Shown in pieces: positions 1 through 12,433 of a DNA stretch of 64,000 nt (its first letter is position 1; each line of letters begins with the position of its first letter). The notes beneath the pieces are model-generated. The model ran no database searches and was not told the origin of the DNA. It saw only the letters and a program-made list of their open reading frames with translations. The position numbers and the translations under genes are program-made. The stretch lies in contig NW_019775502.1 of the NCBI RefSeq assembly GCF_001039355.2, forward strand, positions 503,029 to 567,028, written 5' to 3'. The stretch is from Lingula anatina (taxonomy: Eukaryota; Brachiopoda; Lingulata; Lingulida; Lingulidae).

Positions 1-3000
1 CTTATTCTAATACAGAAACAGAATGTCACTTTTTCGAACAAAAATCGTGGTAACATAAAAGTTACTTTCTATTACGTACATACAAGAGATTTAATTTCCT
101 CCGTTTATTGCTGCATTTATGTAATGTCACAGGGATTTAAAGAAAAGTATAATGGTCATCACACAAAGGGCCCCACATTTTTTTAAATATCTTTTATTTT
201 TGTTTATCAATCTATTAATATATCTAATCTAAATTGCGTATATGTAACTGGTAATAAAATTTAGCACATCAAATAGTTGACTCATTTTGTTAAGTCTGAA
301 TTGAATATTTCAAAGAAATCCCATTGAATAATTACTATATGTTGTATTAGTGCTCCCAGGAACAAATTTCTCCATTTTGATCTGTTATCAATCTCCATTG
401 TTCGGTTAAAAGTTTTCATTGCTCTTTAAAGCAACAAAAACAAAATAATTTTTCCAATTTTTTTCTACGCAGGGATCCTGATTTACTGCTCACATGAAGT
501 GGGCATTTCTTTATACTATAGTACTGTACAAAGTTCACGTAGGTGCAGGCACCTCAAAACTTTCATTTACTTTTTTAAAATAGATATAATAACAAATATA
601 AATACTACTGTGAAAAAACTTTTTGCTGGCCTATTAATTACACTTCCCTAAAACCATACATATATTTATAAAATGATACTAACTGTGCTTATTTGCTGCA
701 TTTCACCTTTAATTATATATCAGTTTTATTACATGTTTTGAATGATTGTACCAGTGTTGTGAAGATTTTGATCACTATTCTACTCATAAATAATAAATAA
801 TGTAACATGTCACGACTGTTTATGAGCTAGTACAGACACAAATAGCTGTCAGCTGTGTCTATAGTTTCCATGTACTGCTAGTGATAACATGACAAGTGGA
901 AAACCATTTTCACCTTTTCTCTTCAAACTTACAGAACTGATGAATACTCATAATTTCATAAAATATAGGTCAAGTTTGAAAATGAGCACGATGGGGCCAT
1001 TTTTTTTTTAAAAGTTATGCCTTTTTTAATTTTTTTTTTTTTTTGCTTTTTTTTTAAGCATATATGCAACACTGGTAACACACTTCTAGGATAAATCTAA
1101 ATAAAATATAGATCAAGACCATTTTTTTACGAAAATTATTCTTTTTTTTTGCTTTTTTCAGCATAATTTATCCACCATTATACATAAACCATGAAAACCC
1201 AGTCATATTTTGCTTTAATACTTGTAGGACTGATTCATAGGACTTATATACAGATCAAGTATAAAAGTAAGCTTGATCGTTTCAGGTTTGATGAAGTTAT
1301 GCCTTTTTTGTATGTAAGTGATATGCGAATAATAACGACAGTGCATAAAATAATATAAAATAATGCTTAACAGCATAAACACCATTACTATTGTTTATGT
1401 TGAAATACAGACAATATTCCTAAGTACTACAGATCCAGGTGGATGGGAGTTAAAAGTCACATCTTAAAAACGGTGTTTGAAAAATGAAAAATTAACAAAA
1501 AATTTGAAAATGCCAATATCTGAAAAATTAAATTAAAATCAACATTGCACAAGAATTGCAATACTTCTAGAAAAAGAATTCAATCAGGCTGTTTTTCAAA
1601 TTCAAACTGTATTCCAGTCCTATGAATCTTTTCTATAAGTTAGAGCATCATAAGTAAGGGACCATTCCCACAGATATTTGGATCGATCTATCTCCCTGGG
1701 GAGTCTCACTAAATTGCTTTCAACTTGACCGGCTTAAATGTCTGTCACGCCTAGTAAAGCTGTTAGGGGGTAATTATCTTTATCCCCTAGCTGATTCAGT
1801 AGGCGTGACAGACGTGTAAGCCGGTTAGTTGACAGCAATTAGTGAGACTCCCCAGGGAGCTAGATTGATCCAGATGGATCAATCTAGGTATGGGAACCCA
1901 GTCTAACATGGCTTTCCTTAAATGATCATTATAGCAGCAGTGCCCAAACAGCATTTTCTTCAATTTTGATGCAATATAACATAATGCTTAAAAGCAAAAT
2001 CACTAAATTTTAAAAATATATAATATACATTTCATGGATATTCAGGAAATGTTACTAGCAATAGCCTTCAGGTCCATGGAAATTCCAAACCACAGCTCAA
2101 AAATGCCATAATGTGAAAGTTGAACACTTCACAAAAAAAATAAGCATAACTTCCAAAAAAAAAAAAAACAATTGCTCCTGTCCTTTTGAAGGCAATCGGT
2201 CAACAGATTTTCACTTAATGTGTTATCTGTCTTGCACCTATGCTGAAAAAAGCATAAAAAAAGCAAAGCCCTTGAAAAAGCTAATTTTCGAGCTCAACTT
2301 GTATTCAATAAATACTTATTAAAGTCAAAACAAAAGATAAAACAATTTTCTGCTCATGTAAAACTGCATGGCAACAACAGACGCAGGGTATGGCTAATAT
2401 GTACAGACATGATGTCTGTGTTATAATCCCTGTGCAGCTTTAGATGACAAACTCTGTCAAGGTGACATGCAGCTGACATCTTTAGGCCTGAGAAGAAACT
2501 AGTACTTGTTCCAGCTCAAACTGGGTGACTTATGGCTGTAAAAGATATTGTAAGCTTTTGTCAAAAACTCCTTATTTACTGCCTTACAAACATCATTTTG
2601 GATAACAGATTTATCTTCAGTGTTCAGTGACTAAATTAATTAACATTTTAGCAAATGTCATCTTAGGGGTGACGTCATAATTGCAATTTTGGGGTAAAAA
2701 TGGAAAAATCAGTTTCTCAAATTTCTCCTTCACCTGAGCACCCATGAACACTGTTTTAACACCAATTTAATGACACCATTTAGAACTCCAAAACCCTGCC
2801 TGTGATTTTTCATAAAAGCCTTAGTTCAGAATTTATTGTTGACAAAGCAAAATAATGCCTTTGTTTAATGAAAATCTGTAAATAGGGGCTCATAGCTCCA
2901 CAACAACAGGCATTTACACCAAAATTATGGCACTGGTTTGTAGCCTATGCACTTGTGTTCAATGATGCCAATTATCGTGGTATAATCCTATTCAGGGATG

Positions 3001-3578
3001 AAGTTACCAGTACGCCCCAAAATACGGTGTTAAATTGACGATATAAGCCTATGCTGATACATGCAATGAGGAATATAAACACCGATATTTTATTTTTTCG
3101 AGGGGATTATATTGTTTATAATCAGCTCAAAGGTAGACACATTATTGAATCATTAGCCTAATTTTCGGTATCTGGATGATAATCCTTTACAGTAAGACAA
3201 CAAGTGCCCTCACTTCGCTAACCAGCACTCATTTATTGCATCGGTCTCTAGCTGGTACGCTTTCTAACTTTTTATCATAATGCATTGCAATGGCCTAGTT
3301 TCTTTAGCAGGGAGACAACTGCTATACAATCAGAACAAACTGATGACCCTCACATAAATTTCGTACCTATTTTCAACAGTATACCTGTTGTGCATTTAAT
3401 ATAAGTACCGAGCAACGTGCAGCCGGTGCAGCTGTGCATCACGTTAAGGGAAAAGAGGGAGGCATTTAATATAGACCTACCAGAGTTCACCCAACTACTG
3501 GAGAACACGAAATGCGTTACAGTACAAAGCCACCTCTGCAACCAAATAATGATAGCCTTCATACTACCAGATACTCAC
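1..3578. repeat. Gene-free left flank built of diverged dispersed repeats
   Basis: No coding exon is supported here. Several stretches resemble one another and sequence elsewhere in the window. Phrases around 960-1020, 1100-1150, 1230-1310 and 2100-2300 share a 'bias toward AAGTTATGCC / GATCAAG' vocabulary with 35940-36060. The block 1340-1580 (GTGCATAAAATAATAT, then GGTGGATGGGAGTTAAAAGT) resembles 32850-32990. The 2380-2420 stretch (CAGACGCAGGGTATGGCTAAT) resembles 36115-36140. These look like old copies of one or more interspersed repeats. I cannot assign them to a named family. Confidence 0.55.
1659..1902. mobile_element. Foldback MITE, family A (copy 1)
   Basis: The sequence folds back on itself. 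GGGGAGTCTCACTAAATTGC near 1698 is answered by GCAATTAGTGAGACTCCCC near 1836-1855, and GTCTGTCACGCCTA near 1741 by TAGGCGTGACAGAC near 1800-1813. The outer parts carry GATCGATCTA and GATCAATCTAGGTATGGG. A diverged second copy with the same end sequence sits at 59699-60101. There is no coding capacity, so this is best read as a non-autonomous DNA transposon. The exact ends and target duplication are uncertain. Confidence 0.75.
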
Positions 3579-3699
3579 CTATCGTGACTACACTGTCGTC
3601 ATCACCTAATATCATATAGAGAAAGTATACGGTAAACAATAACATGTAAAATAAACAACCGGTAACAAATTTGATGTACATCCGGCCCTCTCTAGCCAT
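3579..3699 (-). CDS. Orphan first exon encoding a signal anchor (possible third MGAT4-like gene)
   Basis: Read on the minus strand from the ATG at 3699, this exon encodes about 40 residues starting MAREGRMYIK. A hydrophobic span at about residues 9-32 (FVTGCLFYMLLF, VYFLYMIL) is followed by an acidic GDDDS stretch. It ends at a good donor (AG|GTGAGTAT, intron starting at 3578). It is 121 nt long and ends in phase 1, exactly as does the first exon of the MGAT4-like gene at 11389-11269. A short cytosolic tail plus one membrane span is typical of type II Golgi enzymes. No continuation exon was recognised to the left, so the rest of the gene may lie outside the window. It could also be a chance open frame or another membrane protein. 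Confidence 0.45.
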
Positions 3700-6600
3700 A
3701 TCAAGTTCAATGCCGAAGTAACGACCTTACTTATCTCTCGTCCACGCTCGGCAGTAAGTCTGATTGGTTGGAAAACGATTGTCGTAAACTCACTAGATGA
3801 TTTAAAAACCGGGAGCTTAAACTTAAAAACAACATAAAACGACCTCAGTATGCCATACTAGTCTACCAGAAAGCACCTGCCAATTAAAATCCCGACCCCC
3901 CCCCCCCGATACCCTCTACCAGGGTTGCAGCTGTTTTATACTGTTGACATGTGTCACAGTACAGAGATTAGTCATCTATTTAACCAGAGACATAATATCT
4001 GTTAATATCTAGTGAAAAATCAATCTGTGGCCCTGGTAGAGGGTTCCCCGCCACCTGCGGGACATTTAGTGAATCCTAGTGGGGATTTAATAACGATTTT
4101 ACAGCATGATTCCACGGGTGGACGGAGAATTTTACAAAATTTATCGCAAGCCAAAAAAAAAAGGCTCTGGCAGTTAGCGGGGGAATTACTAACTAACTTT
4201 GAACCGGCAGTATAGTGGGCACCGAAAAGGACAGGGTTCGTACGCGCGGTTTACTACACCTTTGCTCATCCTGTTACTTTTGGACAGATGAAAGCAATTA
4301 AATCTGCAGTCGCGCAGATGGCATATATTATACCCGCTCTGTAGGGAACTACTATTCCTCAGTTAACTTAAATCTGAATTAAATAACAAGCTATTCAGTT
4401 GGGGCTGTTTTTATCTGTCACTAAAGAGCAAGTGATTAAATTTAGAGCTGTCTTATATTGTTTTCGGGGGGACTTACCAGTAGGCCTACATAGTTAAGTG
4501 GCAATTCCTTAGTTGTTATGCAAACAATTACCAGCCATGTGATCAACCTAGATATTTCATAACAGGGTCACAGTTAGAAGACTGACCACATTTAGCCATA
4601 CATTATCTGGGAATATCTAGTGAAAAATCAATCAGTGGACCTGGTGGAGAGTATCCTTTGCTGTCATTTGCAGATATCTTTTCAAAGAAGAAACTAGGCC
4701 TGAACTTAAGTATTTTAATTGCTTTATCATCCACACGATATGGACATTGACTTACTAGTAGGCCTACATGCTGATGGTACATGTTTATACTACAAACACT
4801 AAAAATATGAATTCAAAACTTTTTTAATTATAAAGATCGAACATATCTACAGAACGCCGGGGCATAGTACCGGGGGTTTAACAAGAAAGAAATCCCCGGG
4901 GAAATACAGACTTGAAACTATGCATGGCTGGTTAATTCCCCGCCCTGTTACGGGGGTCGGGGCGGGGTTAAAATTGATTGATGAATAAAACAGAAATGTT
5001 CAAAATCGATTAAAGCATTAAACATGAATGCCGATAAATCCCCTTATATGCTCCCATAGAGTCAGTAAAAAAAGAGCTTGTGAAACAAAAGTAACCCTCA
5101 GGCGCCTTAAAAAAAGCTTTATGGAATGATGCCATGCCATTGGACCGGCATTTTTGCATTGACCCCGAGGTTTGTAGTAATACAAATACACTAACACCCG
5201 GATGTTGACCTTAAGAGGTCAACCGAGGTCTTTGTTCCTTGATGGGGAAAGTGAAGACTGCCACCGATTCTAACATTCAGGCTTCTATTGATTTATTTTT
5301 AGAAGGAATTTAATTTGTATCGTGGTACATGTATAAGTGTCAGAAGTCCTCTGTATTTTTTTTAATCAAGCTGACTGCCGAGCGTGCTCTCTCCTCATTT
5401 CAAATTCGCTCACCTGAGGTATAGGCTTATCATTTTAAGCATTTTGTGCGTGTCAGGGCTTGCACGCCAAATATTGTAGCCGTGCAGACAACCGTAACCG
5501 TAATGAACTGACATCGAAAACAATAGGAAAAGGCGGGGCTAGTTTTTTTTATAAAAATGTAGGAATACTAACATTCAGGCCCCTATTGATTATTATTAGA
5601 AGGGATTTCATTTACATCGTGGTACATATATAAGTGTCAAAAGTCCACAATTTTTTATAAGAGTAAATTTTAAAATCTCTTGTCCACGTGTGCGAACTTT
5701 CCCCATCCCGGGGCAAATCCGCATACCCTGGGGGGCAAGTTCGTACACAATGTACTTTTATCCATTTCTATACATTTTACTTGACAAAAACATAGACTTA
5801 CAACAATATTACAAAACTCTAAAGAACATTTTCTATCTTTAGTTTGTCATTTAACAACAGATTATCTACCTCTGATTATTCTGAGAGGTTTTAATTTAAT
5901 AAGTAGGCCTAGTTACATTAAAGAATGAAAGCGTCGTTTTCTCGTCTCCTTCAAAGATACAGTTATGACATACGCTCCCACGGGGCGAACTTGCCACGTA
6001 AAAAAGGGGCAGACTTGTCTAAGCATGGCTTGTCACTTTTTCTGATTGTTAAGACCTTGTAAAATATGCAGTGTTATGCTTAAAGATGCATACAAAGTCT
6101 TTTTTTGCCACAAAAACCGACCAAATGCCAGCATATAGTTTCAAGTAGTATAACTAAGAGAATTACCAAAAGGCATTGTTTAATTTTACCCAAAAATGAT
6201 GTTTGAACGAATTTTTCTGCTAGCATTCTATGCTGTATGTCAATGGGGCAGAAAAGTAGGTCACGAAAGTAGGTTAAATTTCTGACCAAAAAATTAAACA
6301 GAGGAGCAGTCTAAAGCTTTTTATGGCTGATTGAGTGATCTATTCAGTTTATCCCTTGGCATGTCAAATTTATTTGTGTCGTATGAAACTAGTAGAAGTG
6401 GTTTACTTACTGGGAATCCACGCTCCACCGATGCTCAGTTCGAATGTACCTTTAAGACCTTTGTAAATGTAATGATTGATTAGTCTAAGTTTAAAGCGTA
6501 AGACCTTGTGTAACCCAGATTAAGTATTGAATGAAATAGGTCACTGCTTGAACCCATGCATTTGCAGATAAAGGTTCAGTTTCGTTGGCCAATGCATCAT

Positions 6601-7636
6601 AAGAATTGACATGTTTTTCCGTACGCGTTATATTCAGTACGGGTGTTTGAAATTAAATACCGATATCCTGTGCCTTTATCCTGTGAGTTTTGTGGAGGGG
6701 GAGTCAAATATTCATGGGGGGAGTCAGATTTTCATGTTACACCGGTCCCTTGCTCGCTTTACCTCCACCTGGGTGAGTATACACTGTGTATGGAACATGC
6801 GGAAAAATCTTTTTTTTTTCTCAAAATGGGAAGTTTCGCAAAGCTAGCGCAAGCTATCAGGTATGTAATAATGATAGATTTAAACTGATATCTGCATATA
6901 AGGTGACCAAGGTGACCGATTACTCATAAACTAAGATCTAATATACCGTTTATTAGATCTTAGTCATAAATAATAATTTTTCCAGGTCTTGAATCTTTCA
7001 CAGGCAGATTTCTATTTTATTCTATATACATTTCTAGACATTGTATGAACAAAGCTCCACACAAATGTAAAACCCAAAATGCATCACATATCTTATATAC
7101 ACATGCTCCCATGTGGAAGTAAAATTATCAAGGGACGGTCCTCAGAGGCCCGGTTTCCAGGAAATGGGACTAACTTTTGGAAAAGTTAATTTCTACATAT
7201 GGTGTAAATTATTTCAAAACTAATTATTTATCCACTGATGAAGTATAAGTTGCTTGAGGATTACATGAAAGGAACAGGCTCAAAACTTCATGCGAACGAA
7301 GAGAGAGCAAAAGATACATGGGTCCGGGCCTGCGAGGCCCCTGAAAGGTGGATGAGGGTTAAAACTGTTATTTACTAAACATCATTCTTCTACTGTTTTG
7401 ATGCAAAGATGAATATTTACTCGAGAGTAAACACAAGATCACGACAAAAAATATGAGCGTAATTCTGCAATATTGGCATAATGATAATGACAGCAAGATT
7501 CTAGTCAAAATTAACAAAATTAACTCATGTGATCCCCCACGTTGAAAGCTCCCTTCTATGTTAAAGCCCAATAAATTCAAATACTAATGCCATGCCCACT
7601 ACGACAAATTTAGAACCACGTACCTTAAGGAGAATT
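3700..7636. other. Intergenic stretch with GC-rich patches and short direct repeats
   Basis: No supported gene. GC-rich patches lie at about 4855-4970 and 5690-5760. A block of about 85 bp, starting CTAACATTCAGG and ending AAGTCC, occurs twice in direct orientation at about 5272-5350 and 5568-5647. The phrase AATATCTAGTGAAAAATCAATC occurs at about 4003 and 4613. Open frames here, such as 4012-4215 and 6611-6847, lack recognisable domains or splice context. A 13-bp perfect inverted repeat is at 6931-6963. Confidence 0.5.
6062..6450 (-). repeat. Dispersed repeat of about 390 bp (copy 1, minus orientation)
   Basis: The reverse complement of this stretch matches 57358-57745 over its whole length. 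Both contain a open frame reading NLTYFRD...CPIDIQ...VILLVILLETICWHLVGFC. The frame is kept in both copies, but the flanking reading frames are not, and no transposase or RT motif is visible. I treat it as an interspersed repeat of unknown class, not a gene. Confidence 0.7.
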
Positions 7637-10600
7637 TCAACGAGGGATTTTAATTTTCACTTTTCCTTTTGTACTTATTGTCTGATTATTTTTAACGTCT
7701 TTGAAGTAAATGTCAAGAAATATTTTAGGTCCCTTCCTCGACTTTTCTTCCGAAGAAGACCATTCACCCAGATGCTGGAATAATGACTGCTTGTGGTAGA
7801 TATGTTCCTTCTGAGTCATTGACATTAGGAAATGGAGAATAAGCCAATCACAAGGCTGCTCGTCATAAAATAAAAGCAAAAACCTCGCAAGTTTCTCCAA
7901 GTCTTTGGACTTAAACAATTTCCCTATGAATCCAAGAACTGAAAATTCTAAGCATACCCATGGCTCCTTATCATTTGCTAAAATAAAGTCACGTATGTCT
8001 TTGAAGAATCCAAGGGCGGGAATCACATCATCTTCAATCTGAATATAGTATTCTGAAATATTTTTTCCGTACAGAAACATAAAAGCATAATCAACATTCT
8101 GTTTTGACCGCCATTTTACTTTCTCTGGCGAATCATTATAATTCCTTTTCAAATTTTCTAATGGGGGGTAGTTGTTTTCCGGGACTTGCAACACTAGAAT
8201 AAATCCACTTTTGATGTAGTCATCAAATTTGGCGCTTAAAATTTTCAAGACATTTTCATTGTATTTTGTATCAAAATTTGCCAGGAATACCAATAAAACA
8301 ATGTTCTCTTGTTCGCTTGGAGACGTCCTGTTTATTATGTAAGTAATCGTCTGCAACAGATACACGGCTCCCATTGGTCGTTTGACAGACGGGATGCCAA
8401 TGGTAAGAAAACCTGAAAATCAGTTCATGTTATATATTTTACAATCTCATGGTGACAAAGGCACATGAAAGCAATTTTTCAATTTAACTAAATTGTCATA
8501 GTATAGAAGTCACGTAATCAGTTATCCTTTTAAATAACGTAGTTTCTTTCCTTTGAAATATTTGATTCAAACTATAGAAATCAGCATTGACTTCAACTGT
8601 AAAACTTAATGCAAGGGTTTGAAACATTACGAGTAAACAGTAAAGGTATTGTCTCGTTTTATTCAAGGCGTTTGGCATTTGTATTTAATATCTAATATAG
8701 GCCTATATAGTTAGATATTAAATACAAATGCCAAACGTCTAAGAAAGATGGAGAAAGAAACACACACAGAGAGAACAGGCCGAATGAAGGGAAAAATAAG
8801 TAAGAAAGAGATAAAGCGAAGCATTTTGTACCTTTCTTTTGTCGGTGGTTACCATAAACAGACACATTTCTGAGTTCCACAATTTCCAATTGAGAATGCG
8901 TAGGTTGGCTTTGACCCCTTCTTGTCTGAAAAGAAATCTCTTAATTTGTTTAAACCATGCATACTGGAAATGTCATAAAAATTTGAAAAAGAAATCAGTA
9001 TTTTTATGGCACTGCATTTAAAACACTTTCCTAATTTTCAGTGCTTATTTGATTTTCTGATTTTTATTCCTACTCCTTGCTCACTACTAGGCTATTCCTA
9101 GGCGCCTTCGAGTCTCCATCGGCATCAAAGACGACTTCGGAACCATGTTCGCTACCCATTGCGCCACTGACGGTGACACAGTGATGGCTGCATTACCTGG
9201 TGTATTTACCTGGACCCTTTGTCTTGAAAATAAAATATTTCAAATACACGCTAATAAAAGAAAAAGGTGAAGCTCTAACGCTGGTAACGAACCTAATACC
9301 ATGAGGTTTAAATTCTGATTACGCCAAGGTTACCCCCTGTGCCATCGACGATGGTACTACGAATAATCCGTAGAATAGTACCTTTTCCTGTACCTACTAT
9401 CCCCTCGTAAGTAAAATCAACATTATGTGGAACTGCATTGCCAACTACCTGAGTGACTAATTAAAACATTATTTACATAGATGTTTTTGTCTGAATCAGT
9501 GGTTAACGGGAACATGGAGTTAGACAACAGACCCAGGTACGTTCGATAAATCGTGTGAGGACCAGGGTTTTACATCAGAACAATGTAAATGACTGGAGAC
9601 TGGAGTCCTTCTTTAAAAAACATGAATAATGTCCCCAGGCTTAAGTCACAGAGATACCCTTCATGCCGGTAAGCCCCCGCCACCCTGAGGGAGCAAGGAG
9701 ATAATTTGTAAGTAATTGACAGTCACGAGTGAATAAGGAGCGGGGATTGTTTTGTAGAGTAACTTGAGTTGATTGACATGACCTCGTCGGCCTAAACGCA
9801 GAATGTATTTTAAACGAGGGAGAAGGTCGAGATATGCATGAGGTAGAAACAGAAACGAAGGCGGCGCGGGTAACAACTGGAAAGTAGTTAAATAAATAAT
9901 AAGAAATATTATAACTGAGTTGTATTTGCTACCTCGCTTAACAGCAAAAGATAAAGACGACTTCGCCACATACAGTATAATGACTTGCTGGGGAATGTTT
10001 TACATGTGTATATTTTACAGATTTGGGAATCCATCATATCATATCATTGATAGTAGTCGCCTTGTCTTTAAAAATCTGTTCAATCCAGTAAATATTTCAT
10101 AACCCAAAATTGCTTGACATATCAGTGCACCTAAAGTTACTGGGTCGATTTATAACGCACTGGCAATTCCCCGAACGCGTATACAAATTTTTCAGAGGTT
10201 AAATTTTTAAGGATTTGACATGTTTCATAAAAATGTTACCTGATTCTTTTCTATCTGTAAATCTCCATTCAGATCTGAGGAGTAGGCTGAAATACGCAAA
10301 GGGAATGTTTCATTAGATTCACATTGTTGTTTAAGAAACCATTGTAGGCCTTATACATGTACATGTATATTATCTTATTATGGAAGCAATTACTTGATTC
10401 AAGATGTGTCATGAATATAGATTCATGAATTCATGAATTCGTGTTTTAAAGCTAATTACACTGTACTTGAAGTCACGGTGGTTCCAGACAAGTTTTGTGT
10501 ATTCGGTTCCTTTAAAGACTTGATTTTTCACTACTGGATCAAGACGCCAACTATATAAGGGCGGAATGGCTGCAGAAAAGTTACAGCGGTGGTATGTGAC

Positions 10601-11389
10601 AGAAACACGTCAGAGAGACTGGGGGAAAGGTATACAGGACATTCGTAAGAACATGTTTGCTACATATGGGAAGGAAACGGCGCCAATAACAAGAAACCAA
10701 GAAAAGAAAATTGAAGTGGCGGAGATGAGGATGATACGCTTTTCATTAAGGATTACACGCAAGAACAGAGTGAGAAATGAGAAGGTGAGGGAGATTCTAG
10801 GGACGACAAAACTCGGTAACAAAGCAAGCCTCCCCACGTCCCTGCAGGGGCACAGTAATTAAATCTCGGCTCAATTCAACCGGTCGAGAGACAACGTGTG
10901 GGGAGGCGTGTGAGAGGCAGAGAGACCATTACAGGATTAAGCGGTCTTCCTTTCATGTAGGTCGGCCATATTTACTAGCACTCGGCTCTTCTCAATCTGA
11001 ATGGTCCTATAATAGTTATAATGGTAAGGGTTAGTCTGACTTTTAAAAGTGGGCCAAAATCTAGGGCGAGGCTCACCTGTACAAAGTAATGGGAAGCGGA
11101 CTCTCTGTCACAGGGGACTTTCCGGTACATGACACCGGTGTGGATAGGGACGTATACTCCACTGTGGCTACCCCTGAAAAGGGACAGGCCCGAAAGAGAA
11201 AGAAAAAGGAGAAGAAGAAATCAAAACATTCTGCAACCAAAGTAGAGCAAAGTTCGTCACAAACTCACCCTTCTGCGCCCCATTATTCAGAACATCCCTG
11301 TAAAATGTTTTGACTAATACAAGATATGAACAGACTGCAAATAAAATTCCAACAGCAATCAAACGCTGTAATAGTATTAACCTTGCCAT
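7637..11389 (-). CDS. MGAT4-like N-acetylglucosaminyltransferase, tandem copy 1
   Basis: Four coding exons on the minus strand: 11389-11269, 10286-10240, 8925-8832 and 8412-7637. Junction phases are 1, 0 and 1, and the product is 345 aa. Residues about 9-26 are a signal anchor after MARLILLQR, residues 41-87 form a short stem, and exon 4 is the catalytic part. Exon 4 opens with GFLTIGIPSVKR, the MGAT4 hallmark. It then shows YYPPL-like NNYPPLENL, KWRSKQNVDYAFM, the metal-binding YYIQIEDD (EDD about 215-217), LEFSVLGFIGKLF and the SLFQHLG motif. Family members (GT54) add a beta-1,4-GlcNAc branch to the alpha-1,3 mannose arm of N-glycans in the Golgi. The protein stops soon after SLFQH, so the C-terminal lectin-like module of vertebrate MGAT4 (about 480-535 aa) is missing. 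Activity is inferred. The MARL start was chosen because copy 2 starts there too. Confidence 0.86.
8669..8737. repeat. Perfect 27-bp inverted repeat in intron 3 of MGAT4-like copy 1
   Basis: CGTTTGGCATTTGTATTTAA and onward (8669-8695) is exactly complementary to 8711-8737. The 15-nt spacer contains TATAGGCCTATA. The arms are unbroken, which is unusual for old AT-rich intron sequence. It could be a very young foldback element or an RNA hairpin in the pre-mRNA. Confidence 0.85.
10566..10835 (+). pseudogene. Degenerate reverse-transcriptase C-terminal fragment (LINE remnant)
   Basis: An open frame starting at 10566 contains KKIEVAEMRMIRFSL, then ITRKNRVRNEKVREILGTT. This resembles the conserved segment after the RT domain of many non-LTR elements (E-M-R-M-L-R-W ... 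D-x-I-R-N-E-x-I-R). Only this tail is recognisable. It lies in intron 1 of MGAT4-like copy 1, on the opposite strand, and runs straight into a truncated MITE at 10826. It is a dead fragment and its clade cannot be told. Confidence 0.7.
10826..11008. mobile_element. Truncated MITE, family C (partial copy)
   Basis: GAGACCATTACAGGATTAAG at about 10920, CTTTCATGTAGGTCGGCCAT, and the end GCACTCGGCTCTTCTCAATC match the right half of the complete foldback element at 55689-55969. The left part is missing, where it abuts the LINE fragment. Inserted in intron 1 of MGAT4-like copy 1. Confidence 0.75.
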
Positions 11390-12433
11390 ACATCCACGTC
11401 GGCCTTGCCAAAGACACACTTGGTACGCTATTATATACAACGACGTACGTGGATGATCGTGGTTTGTAAATTAGGATGTATAATTAACGAGGGTTAATAC
11501 GCTTATGCAGGTATTCAATGTCTTAGTTATGGTGAATGAGAAACGTGCTACTCATTTATTCATACATTGTGGATTAAAAATGTTTTATTACTTACAACGT
11601 AGTAAAAAGATGTGCTAAAAAATAGCCTTATATGATACTGTGTTATCTCAAGGTTGAATTTTGCATCTCTGTGTTGAAAGTTATCACGAATTGGTCACAA
11701 GCAACCGGCACTGAAGTCAATACTGTTAAAATGTTGGAAAGTTGACAAAAATACTCATTTTGCTGTGTTCACACTGGGTTGTAATCTGCTGCGAATATGA
11801 ATCAGGGGTAGCTTAAATACACATTGATAAGATATTCCATTCTAGTGAGATAGTAAGAGAATTTTTGCTCGAATCCCATCATAGTTTTTTCAACATACGC
11901 CAATCTTTGTACATTTTTCTTTTTAAGCATATAAATGGCTATTTTCACAAAAATGACGAATAATCTAGAAAATTTACGGAGCCTGGTGACAAGATTATTG
12001 TAGTGGCCGTAGGCCTGCCCCTGCCAAACACTGCCACTATTACAGTTTCCAATTTGCGTTGTACAAAGAGTACCCCTAACTGAGTCCTCGCTGACGCTCG
12101 ATCTGGAATAAATCACGTAGCGAATTTCTTGTCCCACACATAATGCGAAAGTCACGAACGCTTATACAGGTCTGGGACTAACTGGGATTCTTTTTATTTT
12201 TTTTACTGACACACTTAATAACCAGTTAGTTCTGTGATCTTCTGTCCGTGTCTGTTCTGCCATGGAAGTAAACTTTTTGGTCTCCAAATAATTCTTTCAA
12301 CATTTAATATCTATTTGATTTTAAGATGATTGTTTAACGTGCTGACTAGTCCTTTTACTATCTTTATACAGATATGTTAATGTGACAGTACACAAACACG
12401 TTGAGAGAAAGTTATGCATACTTGAAAAAATTA

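Noticed and set aside
4012-4215. 67-codon plus-strand frame starting MKNQSVALVEGSPPPAGH
   Set aside because: No family features, and its start phrase (AATATCTAGTGAAAAATCAATC) recurs at about 4613 as part of a repeat.
6611-6888. Two overlapping Cys-containing frames on the plus strand
   Set aside because: Overlapping frames, no splice context, no recognisable domain.
11089-11313. Plus-strand frame with a Lys-rich tail (KKKEKKKSKHS)
   Set aside because: It overlaps exon 1 and intron 1 of MGAT4-like copy 1 on the other strand; low-complexity only.
11390-11440. Upstream in-frame ATG for MGAT4-like copy 1 (MYIIAYQVCLW)
   Set aside because: Copy 2 starts at the homologous MARL and the extra residues have no counterpart there.
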